DNA from: DATCYZ01 sp036526195
GTDB taxonomy: Bacteria; Pseudomonadota; Gammaproteobacteria; Burkholderiales; SG8-39
Reading direction: 5' to 3'
Length of the DNA: 29,956 bases
Assembly: GCA_036526195.1 (NCBI GenBank)
Contig: DATCYZ010000121.1
Coordinates: forward strand, 1 to 29,956
Below, piece by piece: positions 1 through 7,641 of the stretch (position 1 is its first letter; every line of letters begins with the position of its first letter). The position numbers and the translations under genes are program-made. Below the pieces are notes generated by a model. The model was given only the letters and a program-made list of their open reading frames with translations. It searched no databases and had not been told where the DNA came from.

Positions 1-384
1 AAGGACGCGTTCGCGGGCGAATCGCAGGCGAACCGCCGGTACCTGTATTTCGCAGCCAAGGCCGACGTGGAAGGCCAGAACGACGTTTCGGCGCTGTTTC
101 GCTCGACCGCCGAAGGCGAGACCGGCCACGCCCACGGGCACTTGGAGTACCTCGAGCAGTGCGGCGACCCGGCCACGGGCCTGCCGATTGGCGGCACGCG
201 GGCGAACCTGAAGGCCTCGGTGGCGGGAGAGACGCACGAGTACACCGACCTGTACCCGGGCATGGCGAAGACCGCGCGCGACGAGGGCTTCACCGAGATC
301 GCCGACTGGTTCGAGACGCTGGCCAAGGCCGAGCGCAGCCACGCCAACCGCTTCCAGAAGGCGCTCGACGGGCTGGCGGACTAA
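1..384 (+). CDS. Rubrerythrin family diiron protein (5' end cut by window)
   Basis: The frame is open from base 1 to the TAA at 382-384, so the start codon lies outside the window. About a dozen residues seem to be missing, since the visible protein begins inside helix 1 of the four-helix bundle (KDAFAGESQANRRYLYFAA). Diiron ligands are visible: the ESQAN glutamate near the start, an E..H pair in GETGHAHGH, the glutamate of GETHEY, and the ExxH of AKAERSHANRF. There is no C-terminal rubredoxin domain with paired CxxC, so this is the short 'erythrin-only' type of about 140 residues. Family members reduce hydrogen peroxide or act in oxidative stress using electrons from a partner. The Fe-S oxidoreductase 78 bases downstream on the same strand is the obvious candidate partner. 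The family call is firm; the physiological role is inferred. Confidence 0.9.
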   Translation, partial: KDAFAGESQANRRYLYFAAKADVEGQNDVSALFRSTAEGETGHAHGHLEYLEQCGDPATGLPIGGTRANLKASVAGETHEYTDLYPGMAKTARDEGFTEIADWFETLAKAERSHANRFQKALDGLAD

Positions 385-391
385 GGGAACA

Positions 392-408
392 AGGGGGCGC
401 CGCCCCCT
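392..408 (+). other. Intercistronic GC hairpin
   Basis: AGGGGG pairs with CCCCCT across a 5-base loop, eight bases after the rubrerythrin stop. No T-tract follows, so it is not a typical intrinsic terminator. It could stabilise the rubrerythrin mRNA 3' end or attenuate transcription into the next gene. A second short inverted repeat, GTCTC-GTT-GAGAC, lies at 429-441 just before the next ribosome binding site. Confidence 0.3.
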
Positions 409-462
409 CGTCCACCCCCGAAACCATCGTCTCGTTGAGACACAACAAGGAAAGGCGAACAG

Positions 463-1806
463 ATGGCACGCGAAGGCAGTCTCGAGGCACCGACCCGGCA
501 TCCGATCGACTGGCGCAACCCGGCGTTCTACGATGCCGGGGCGCTGGAGAAGGAGCTCGAGCGGGTGTTCGACATCTGCCACGGCTGCCGGCGCTGTGTC
601 AGCCTGTGCACCGCCTTTCCCACCCTCTTCGACCTGGTCGACGAGAGCAAGACGATGGAAGTCGACGGCGTGGCGAAGGAAGACTACGCAAAGGTGGTCG
701 ACCAGTGCTACCTCTGCGACCTCTGTTACATGACGAAGTGCCCCTACGTCCCGCCGCACGAGTGGAACGTCGACTTCCCGCACCTGATGCTGCGCGCCAA
801 GGCGGTGAAGTTCAAGGAGAAGGGCGCGCCGTTTCGCGACACCCTGCTCTCCTCGACCGACGCGATGGGCAAGCTCGCCACCATCCCGGTGGTGGTGCAG
901 ACGGTGAACGCGATGAACAGGTTCGGCCCGGCGCGCGCGGCGATGCAGGCCGTGCTCGGCGTGGCGAAAGACCGCGAACTGCCGGACTACGCCGCGCGCA
1001 CCTTCCGCCCGAACGCCAAGCCCGCGGGCGCGCACGCGGTGAAGGACGGCAAGACGACCCCGGGCAAGGTGGCGATCTTCTCCACCTGCTATGTGAACTA
1101 CAACGAGCCCGGCATGGGCCACGACCTGCTCGCGATCCTCGAGCACAACGAGATCCCGTACGTCATCGTCGAGAAGGAAGCCTGCTGCGGCATGCCGAAG
1201 CTGGAACTCGGCGACCTCGAGACGGTGGCGAAGCTGAAGGCGGTGAACATCCCGCCGCTGGCGAAGCTGGCGAAGGACGGCTACGCCATCCTCACTGCGA
1301 TTCCCTCCTGCACGCTGATGTTCAAGCAGGAACTGCCGCTGCTCTTTCCCGAGGACGCGGACGTGCAGGCGGTGCGCGCGGCGATGATGGACCCCTTCGA
1401 GTACCTGGTTGCGCGCAGGAAGGACGGCCTGCTGAAGACCGAATTTCCGGCGCCGCTCGGCAAGGTCGCGTACCACATCCCCTGCCACGCGCGGGTGCAG
1501 AACGTCGGCCAGAAGACGCGCGAGCTGCTCGAGGCGATTCCCGGCACCACGGTGAAGACGGTCGAGCGCTGCGCCGGCCACGACGGCACCTGGGGCGTGA
1601 AGACGGAGTACTACGCCAACTCGATGAAGATCGGCCGCCCGGTGTTCCGCATGATGGGCGAGGACGCGCCCGACTGGGTGAGCTCGGACTGCCCGATCGC
1701 CGGACGCCACATCCTGCAGGGCATGCGCGAGGGCGATTCGCCGCCTGCGGCGACCACGCAGAAGGCGCACCCGATCACGCTGGTGCGGAAGGCCTACGGG
1801 ATCTAG
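463..1806 (+). CDS. CCG-domain Fe-S oxidoreductase (GlpC/HdrD-like)
   Basis: This 447-residue soluble protein carries two four-cysteine [4Fe-4S] motifs, C39-x2-C42-x2-C45-x3-C49 and C82-x2-C85-x2-C88-x4-C93, followed by two cysteine-rich CCG-type domains as in heterodisulfide reductase subunit D and GlpC. The first CCG domain has C209 and the C241-C242-G motif. The second has C341 but reads C370-A-G-H-D-G instead of CCG, so one expected cluster or zinc ligand is absent. A ribosome binding site (AAGGAAAGG at 447-455) precedes the ATG. Position after rubrerythrin suggests it passes electrons to that peroxidase or to a related redox partner; this is inference. In many proteobacteria, as I recall, the same pair is followed by a DUF3501 gene. 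Here the next gene is unrelated and convergent. Confidence 0.85.
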   Translation: MAREGSLEAPTRHPIDWRNPAFYDAGALEKELERVFDICHGCRRCVSLCTAFPTLFDLVDESKTMEVDGVAKEDYAKVVDQCYLCDLCYMTKCPYVPPHEWNVDFPHLMLRAKAVKFKEKGAPFRDTLLSSTDAMGKLATIPVVVQTVNAMNRFGPARAAMQAVLGVAKDRELPDYAARTFRPNAKPAGAHAVKDGKTTPGKVAIFSTCYVNYNEPGMGHDLLAILEHNEIPYVIVEKEACCGMPKLELGDLETVAKLKAVNIPPLAKLAKDGYAILTAIPSCTLMFKQELPLLFPEDADVQAVRAAMMDPFEYLVARRKDGLLKTEFPAPLGKVAYHIPCHARVQNVGQKTRELLEAIPGTTVKTVERCAGHDGTWGVKTEYYANSMKIGRPVFRMMGEDAPDWVSSDCPIAGRHILQGMREGDSPPAATTQKAHPITLVRKAYGI

Positions 1807-1845
1807 CAGGGCGCCGCGGGGTGGATGTTGCGCAGCGCGCGGGCA

Positions 1846-4800
1846 TCAGCCCAAGTCGGCGCGGAGCCTCTCGGCGGCAAGGAGTTCCGGTACACCGCGA
1901 TCGGCGAGCGCGTCCAGGCCCGCTTCTGCAAGTGCGGAACGTGCCTCGTCGCGCCGACCCGCCCCGGCCCGCAGGTGGGCAAGCGAAATGCCCGCTCTCG
2001 ACTGCAGCAGTGTCGCCCCTTGCGCGCGGGCGATGCGCAAGGCGGTCTGCAAACTCCGCTCCGGGTCGCCGCCCTTGCCACGCGCGAACAATTCCCCGCG
2101 AATGCGCCACAGTTCGGACATGAACACGCCCGCCTCGGGGGTCTCGGTGGCGTCGAGCAGCCGCGCGATGAGTGCGAGCGCTTCCTCGTCACGATCGACA
2201 CTCGCCAGCGCTTCCGCCATCACCACGCCCGGAAGCACGCCGAGGAATCCGTAGGCGAGCGTCGCTTCAAACGTCGGCGCCATGCGTGCCACGCCGCCCG
2301 CCGCGTCGCCCGCCATCCCCTGGCCTGCACCCAGCCAGAATGCGCCAATGTCCCGGATCGCCGGCAGTTCGTACAGGGTTGCGCTTTCAACCAGGCGCCC
2401 GGCAAGTCCGAGGCAGGCCTGCGCATCGCGGGTGAAATACAGGGCATGACAGCCGAGCACCTGTGCGAAGAGCAGTGTCATCGGATGCTGCAGCCGTTCG
2501 GCCAGCGCGTTCGCGCCCTCCAGCGCCAAAAACACCTCCCCGACCGCGCCTGAGACCCCCAGGCCGAGCGCCCTGACGCAATAGGCGCAGACACCCGGAT
2601 CGTGGCCGGCGAAAACGTAGGAAAACCTGTGGTGCCGCGCCGACTCGTACCGCTCGAGGCCGCGAGCCGTATAGAGAAGGATGTTCGGCGTCTCCCCCAG
2701 GAAGTGCGCCAGGCCCCAGCGATGGTGCAGCGCCTCGAACTTGAGGTCTTCGTCGCCGAGCGCGTCGCTGACAGCAAGCAGTTCGTGGCCGAGCACCCTC
2801 ACCCGGTCGAAGCGGCGGTTGCGCGCGGCGTTCAGGTACAGGCCCCAGGTGGCCTCGAACAGGCGCGGCCCATCATCCAGTTGCTGCGCCAACCGGTAGG
2901 CATTCTGGAGCGCCGCCTCGACCTCGCCGCTCTGCGCACCCTTCTGGTGGACCAGCGTCGCGCCCAGCTTGAGGTGTGCCTCGAGTTCGAGTCTTGCGCG
3001 TTCTGCCGGGTCCGCGATGCGCTGCGCCTGCTCGAGCGCGGAACCAAGATCAGCCACCGCCTCGGCAAACGCAAGTCGCTCGGCGGCGCGCTCGGCGGCG
3101 CGCAGCCAGAGATCGAATGAGCGCTCGGGCTCTCCGGCACGGCCGAAGTGATGCGCGACGACGGTCAGCTCGCCGTCGTCGTGCCGGTCGAGTTGCGCCT
3201 CCAGGCCGCGCGCGATCTTCGCGTGCAGCGCCTGGCGCCGCGACCGCGTCATGCTGTCGTAAGCCGCTTCCTGGACAAGGGCATGATTGAAACTGTAGAC
3301 CGCCTCCACCTCTTCGTCCGCGGCGAATACCAACCCGGATTCCGACAGCCGGTCCAGGCCTGCCCGCAGGACCGCATGGTCGAGCTCCGCGACCGCAGCC
3401 AGAATGGCGTAGTTGAACTGCCGACCGATAACCGATGCCATCTGCGCGATGTCCTTCGCGTCGCCAAGCCGGTCGAGGCGGGCCATCAGGGAATCCTGGA
3501 GCGTCAGGGGCACGGTGCCCGATCCCTGCGAAGGCAGGTCGAGGACCGCCCTGGTCAGCTCCTCGACGTAGAGCGGCACACCATCGCTGCGTGAGGTGAT
3601 CTCGCGGATCAGTGCTTCACCCACCGTCCGGTGGCCGGCGACGTGCCGCGCGAGCAAAGCGCAATGCTCGGGACCAAGCCGCTTGCAGCGCAGTATCGTG
3701 GCCTGTGGATGCGTCTCCCATGAAACCTTCATCTCGAGACGATGCGTGATCACCACCAGCGCCCGCTCTCTTTCAATCCTGGCCAGCAGCCGCTCAATCA
3801 GCGCTTGCGTGCTTGGATCGCTCCAGTGCGCATCCTCGAGCAGCAGCAGCACCGTGGCGCCCTCGAGAGGGGCGAGGAGAAACGCCTCGATCAGGTCGAA
3901 CGTGGCGTCCTTGCGCTGGACGGGCGTCAGCTCCGCCGGCGACAGGCTTTCGTCCGCATGAAGCCCGAGCAGTTCAGCCATCAACAGCGTCGACTGCCGC
4001 GAGGCCCGACCGATGCGCCCGAGCGCGCGCTCGATTCGAAGGCGGTTCTCCGCATCGCCCAGTTCGCGGCGCAGGTCGAGCCGGTGGCGCAACAGCTGCA
4101 CGAAGGGATACAGCGCGCTGTTGGCATGGTACGGCGTACATTGCGCGCGCAGCATCTGGTGTGGTTCATCGCGCACGCGCTCGGCGAGCGCCTCGAGCAG
4201 GCGCGATTTCCCCATGCCCGCTTCGCCCGAGACAAGCACCACGTGCCCGTTGCCGTCCGCCGCGCGCGCCCAGGCGTCCGCGATGAACGCCAACTCGCGC
4301 TCGCGCCCGATCACGGGCGCGGCGATCGCGGCGCGTGCGGCCATGAAACGGCTTTCCACGGCCCCCGCGCCGAGTGCTCTCCAGGCCGGCACCGGTGCTT
4401 CGATTCCCTTGATCCGGTGCTCACCGGCATAGCCGTACTCGAACAGGTTTCCGGTGAGCCGGTGCGTCGACGCGCTGACGAGCACCTCGCCCGGCTCGCC
4501 AAGCGACTGCAAGCGCGCCGCGAGGTTTGGCGTGTCGCCGACGACCGTCTGCTCGCCTTCCGTGCCCGTGCCGCCCGCAACCACGAGACCGGTGGCAATC
4601 CCGACCCGCGCCGCCAGCGGCTTGCCATCGGGTCGCGGAACGCGGGCGACTTCGGTGACCATCTCAAGTCCCGCCCGAACCGCACGCTCGGCCGCGTGCT
4701 CCTGCGCCCTTGGATAGCCGAAGTAGGCAAGGATCCCGTCGCCCAGAAACTGCGCGACGTGCCCGTCATAGCGGTCGATGACCGCCGCGCAGGCCTGGCG

Positions 4801-5151
4801 ATACGCGCGCAACAGCGCGTCCATGTCCTCCGGGTCGAGGCGCCCTGCCAGGGCCGTTGAACCGACCAGATCGCTGAACACGATCGTCACCTGACGTCGC
4901 TCGAGCCGCGCGCCCGCCTCGTGCGGGTCCGGTGCCGCCGCCACCGGGGCGTCAACGGCCTGGCCCGTGCCCGCGCGGAGTCGTGCCGCGGCGGCGATGA
5001 ACTTGCGACGGTGACCCAGTGAGAACCCGAGTTTCTCGAGATCCTGCTCGGTCAGTTCGGGCGCGACAGACAAATCCACGTCCTGCGATCGGAGGCTCGC
5101 TTCGTGCTTTTCCAGACCGAGGCTGGCCAGCCACCGATGCAGTTCCGTCAT
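1846..5151 (-). CDS. SAM domain-class III nucleotide cyclase-AAA ATPase-TPR signalling protein
   Basis: The 1101-residue protein begins with a SAM-like helical domain (about residues 1-60, HRWLASLGLEKHEASL onward). A class III cyclase domain follows (about 85-262) with both metal-binding aspartates, D94 (FSDLVGST) and D138 (FLGDGILAYFGYP), and the transition-state pair N209/R213 (NLAAR). An ATPase domain has Walker A GEAGMGKS at 309-316 and Walker B LLLLED at 435-440. The last ~450 residues are helical, TPR-like and alanine-rich. It probably makes cAMP under control of the ATPase/TPR sensor, as in the LuxR/MalT-like STAND architecture. The usual adenine-selecting lysine position holds Q134, a variation I believe occurs in this subfamily, so substrate and activity are uncertain. 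The ATG has a purine-rich GGGAGGG just upstream. No membrane segment is seen. It is monocistronic, with convergent or divergent neighbours that suggest no ligand. Confidence 0.88.
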   Translation of the reverse strand: MTELHRWLASLGLEKHEASLRSQDVDLSVAPELTEQDLEKLGFSLGHRRKFIAAAARLRAGTGQAVDAPVAAAPDPHEAGARLERRQVTIVFSDLVGSTALAGRLDPEDMDALLRAYRQACAAVIDRYDGHVAQFLGDGILAYFGYPRAQEHAAERAVRAGLEMVTEVARVPRPDGKPLAARVGIATGLVVAGGTGTEGEQTVVGDTPNLAARLQSLGEPGEVLVSASTHRLTGNLFEYGYAGEHRIKGIEAPVPAWRALGAGAVESRFMAARAAIAAPVIGRERELAFIADAWARAADGNGHVVLVSGEAGMGKSRLLEALAERVRDEPHQMLRAQCTPYHANSALYPFVQLLRHRLDLRRELGDAENRLRIERALGRIGRASRQSTLLMAELLGLHADESLSPAELTPVQRKDATFDLIEAFLLAPLEGATVLLLLEDAHWSDPSTQALIERLLARIERERALVVITHRLEMKVSWETHPQATILRCKRLGPEHCALLARHVAGHRTVGEALIREITSRSDGVPLYVEELTRAVLDLPSQGSGTVPLTLQDSLMARLDRLGDAKDIAQMASVIGRQFNYAILAAVAELDHAVLRAGLDRLSESGLVFAADEEVEAVYSFNHALVQEAAYDSMTRSRRQALHAKIARGLEAQLDRHDDGELTVVAHHFGRAGEPERSFDLWLRAAERAAERLAFAEAVADLGSALEQAQRIADPAERARLELEAHLKLGATLVHQKGAQSGEVEAALQNAYRLAQQLDDGPRLFEATWGLYLNAARNRRFDRVRVLGHELLAVSDALGDEDLKFEALHHRWGLAHFLGETPNILLYTARGLERYESARHHRFSYVFAGHDPGVCAYCVRALGLGVSGAVGEVFLALEGANALAERLQHPMTLLFAQVLGCHALYFTRDAQACLGLAGRLVESATLYELPAIRDIGAFWLGAGQGMAGDAAGGVARMAPTFEATLAYGFLGVLPGVVMAEALASVDRDEEALALIARLLDATETPEAGVFMSELWRIRGELFARGKGGDPERSLQTALRIARAQGATLLQSRAGISLAHLRAGAGRRDEARSALAEAGLDALADRGVPELLAAERLRADLG

Positions 5152-5242
5152 TTACCCTCCCCCCGGAACCACGCGCGGCTGACGACCTTCAGAGAACGGT
5201 CGGGACAGCAGCCCTGACCGGCGCGTCCCGGAGCCCTAGTCT

Positions 5243-6178
5243 ATGCCCTCAAGGCGCGCACCGCCTGTTCTGGCGGTGTATCGTCCTGCGACCATGCTGC
5301 GCGCCCTGTTCCTGTCGCTGCTTCTGGCCGGCTGCGCCGCCCTGCCCGCACCGCCGGCGGGCAGCCTGGTCTTCGCCCTGCTCGGCGACACCCCCTATTC
5401 GCAGCCTGAAGTCGAACAACTGGACGGGCTGATCGACGAACTGAACGCCGCGCCGCTCGCCTTCGTGGTGCACGTGGGCGACATCACCACCGGGCGCGGG
5501 CCCTGCACCGATGTCTGGTTCGAGGCGAGAAAGCGGCAGTTCGCGCGAATCCGCGCCCCCTTCGTGCTGCTGCCCGGCGACAACGACTGGACCGACTGCT
5601 ACCGCACCGGCTTCGACCCGCTGGAGCGGCTGGCGAAGTGGCGCGCGCTCTTCTGCGACGCGCCGCAGGGGCTGGCCGTAGAGCGACAGTCAAGCCTCGA
5701 TGCGCGTCACGCCGAATACTGCGAGCACCTGCGCTGGCGCGCCGGCGACACGCTGTTCATCGCGCTCAACGTGCAGGGCAGCAACAACAACCTCGGCCGC
5801 ACCCCGGCGATGGACGCGGAGCATCACCGGCGCATGGGCGCGGTGTTCGACTGGATGGACGAGGCGTTTCGCCTGGCTGGGTCGAACGGCATCGGCCGGC
5901 TGGTGTTCCTGATCCAGGCGAACCCCGGCTTTGCCGGTGCCGAGGACTTTGCCCGCGGCCTGCCCGACGGCTTCGCCGGCTTCCGCGAGGCGCTCGCAAA
6001 AGGCGCCGCCGCGCTCGGCAAGCCGGTGGTCGTGGTGAACGGCGACACCCACACGTTCCGCGACGACACGCCGCTGCCCGGGGTGCGCCGCATCGAGGTC
6101 TGGGGGGCGCCTTTCGTGCGCTGGCTCCGGGCGGTGATCGGGCCGGACGGGGCGCTGGCGGTGGAAACCGCGCCCTGA
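5243..6178 (+). CDS. Lipoprotein metallophosphoesterase
   Basis: The 311-residue protein has a hydrophobic N-terminal segment ending in a lipobox (LLLAGC, C31 in this numbering), so it is probably processed by signal peptidase II and anchored facing the periplasm. The next residue is alanine, which favours outer-membrane sorting. Calcineurin-like metal motifs are recognisable in variant form: GDTPYS (48-53), HVGD (77-80), PGDND (111-115) and NGDTH (266-270). The usual histidines of DxH and GNH are partly replaced by aspartate, as in a known subgroup of this fold. The ATG at 5243 is chosen because GGAG lies nine bases upstream. An ATG at 5294 would give a more compact signal peptide but has no visible ribosome binding site. 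The substrate is unknown. It is transcribed alone, divergently from the cyclase gene and convergent with thrC. Confidence 0.75.
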   Translation: MPSRRAPPVLAVYRPATMLRALFLSLLLAGCAALPAPPAGSLVFALLGDTPYSQPEVEQLDGLIDELNAAPLAFVVHVGDITTGRGPCTDVWFEARKRQFARIRAPFVLLPGDNDWTDCYRTGFDPLERLAKWRALFCDAPQGLAVERQSSLDARHAEYCEHLRWRAGDTLFIALNVQGSNNNLGRTPAMDAEHHRRMGAVFDWMDEAFRLAGSNGIGRLVFLIQANPGFAGAEDFARGLPDGFAGFREALAKGAAALGKPVVVVNGDTHTFRDDTPLPGVRRIEVWGAPFVRWLRAVIGPDGALAVETAP

Positions 6179-6195
6179 GCGGGCGCCGGCCGGGA

Positions 6196-6223
6196 CAAAA
6201 TGTTCCCGATCGGGAACATTTTG
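6196..6223. terminator. Perfect palindromic bidirectional intrinsic terminator
   Basis: A 28-base perfect palindrome lies between the convergent metallophosphoesterase and thrC genes. A stem TGTTCCC/GGGAACA closes a GATC loop and is flanked by AAAA on the left and TTTT on the right. On either strand the transcript therefore forms a stable hairpin followed by a U-tract, so it can end transcription from both sides. Confidence 0.85.
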
Positions 6224-6240
6224 CCGGGCGCTGCGCCGAC

Positions 6241-7641
6241 TCAGCCGGCGTGCGCCGCGACGAAGCGCTTCACTGCCTCGGCATCCGCCTCGATCACCTC
6301 GAAGCGCTGCGGCTTCGCCTCCAGCCCTTCGAAGCCCGCCGGTCGCGGCGGATCCTCGCCGGTGGCCTCGCGGATCGTCTCGGCGAATTTCACCGGCAGC
6401 GCGGTCTCCAGGCACACCAGCGGCACGCCGGGCTCGCGATGCTCGAGCCCGATCTTCACCCCGTCCGCCGTGTGCGGGTCGATCAGCACGCCCCAGCGTC
6501 GCTCGGCCTCGCGAATCGTCGCAAGCCGGTCGGCATGGGTGCTGCGCCCGGAGACGAAGCCGCTCGCGCGCACCCGTTCCCAGGCCTCGGTGCCGGAAAG
6601 GTTGAACATTCCCTTGGCATCCAACTCGGCCCAGAGCGCGCGCACCTTCGCGCCGTCGCGCCCGACCATCTCGAAGATGAAGCGCTCGAAGTTGGAGGCC
6701 TTGGAGATGTCCATCGACGGGCTGGAGGTCGCCGAGACTTCGGCGCCGCCGCGCACCCGGTAGCGCCCGGTGCGGAAGAACTCGTCGAGCACGTCGTTCT
6801 CGTTGGTCGCCAGCACGAAGCGCTTCACCGGCAGGCCCATGCTGCGCGCCACCCAGCCGGCGTAGATGTTGCCGAAGTTGCCCGAGGGCACGGCGAAGCT
6901 CACGGCCTCGGCGTCGGTCTTCGTCGCGCGGAAGTAGCCCCAGAAGTAGTACACCACCTGCGCCGCCACCCGCGCCCAGTTGATCGAGTTCACCGCGCCG
7001 ATGTGGTGCTTCGCCTTGAAGGCGGCGTCCGAATTCACCTTCTTCACCACGTCCTGGCAGTCGTCGAACACGCCCTTCACCGCGAGGTTGTGGATGTTCG
7101 GCGCATCCAGCGAGAACATCTGCGCGCGCTGGAACGGGCTCATGCGCCCGTGCGGCGAGAGCATGAAGACCTGGATGCCTTTCTTGCCGGCGAGCGCGTG
7201 CTCGGCGGCCGAGCCGGTGTCGCCCGAGGTGGCGCCGAGGATGTTCAGCGTCTCGCCGCGCGAGGTGAGCACCTGCTCGAACAGGTTGCCGAGCAGCTGC
7301 ATCGCCATGTCCTTGAAGGCGAGCGTCGGCCCGTTCGACAGGCCGAGCAGGAACAGGCCCGGCTCGAGCGTCTTCAGCGGCGCGATGTCCGCGGAGCCGA
7401 AGGCGGCCTGCGTGTAGCTGCGCGCAACCAGGTCTTTCAGCACCGCCCGCGGCAGGTCGTCGATGAAGGGCGCGAGCACCGCCTCTGCGAGCGCCGGGTA
7501 GGAAAGCTTGCGCCACGCGGCGAGGTCGGCCTGCGGCACCGATTCCGGCAGGAACAGGCCGCCGTCGGCGGCGAGGCCCTCGAGCAGGATGTCGCAGAAG
7601 GGCTGCGGCGCGCCGCCCCCGCGGGTGGAGACGTAGCGCAC
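6241..7641 (-). CDS. thrC: Threonine synthase
   Basis: The 466-residue protein converts O-phosphohomoserine to threonine using pyridoxal phosphate, the last step of threonine synthesis. The N-terminus MRYVSTRGG is typical of the long (class I, enterobacterial/yeast-type) threonine synthases. The PLP-binding lysine is K110 in LAFKDMAMQL, and a glycine-rich phosphate-binding segment (GATSGDTGSAAEHAL) follows. The start is a GTG whose G is the last base of the hom stop codon (TAGTG), so translation is coupled to hom. It is the last gene of alaC-hom-thrC, and the bidirectional terminator at 6196-6223 lies 18 bases beyond its stop. No anomalies seen. Confidence 0.96.
   Translation of the reverse strand: MRYVSTRGGGAPQPFCDILLEGLAADGGLFLPESVPQADLAAWRKLSYPALAEAVLAPFIDDLPRAVLKDLVARSYTQAAFGSADIAPLKTLEPGLFLLGLSNGPTLAFKDMAMQLLGNLFEQVLTSRGETLNILGATSGDTGSAAEHALAGKKGIQVFMLSPHGRMSPFQRAQMFSLDAPNIHNLAVKGVFDDCQDVVKKVNSDAAFKAKHHIGAVNSINWARVAAQVVYYFWGYFRATKTDAEAVSFAVPSGNFGNIYAGWVARSMGLPVKRFVLATNENDVLDEFFRTGRYRVRGGAEVSATSSPSMDISKASNFERFIFEMVGRDGAKVRALWAELDAKGMFNLSGTEAWERVRASGFVSGRSTHADRLATIREAERRWGVLIDPHTADGVKIGLEHREPGVPLVCLETALPVKFAETIREATGEDPPRPAGFEGLEAKPQRFEVIEADAEAVKRFVAAHAG

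Noticed and set aside
159..2123. Long open frame (654 codons) overlapping rubrerythrin and the Fe-S oxidoreductase
   Set aside because: It is another frame of two clearly real genes; its product is Arg/Gly/Ala-rich low-complexity sequence typical of GC-rich shadow frames.
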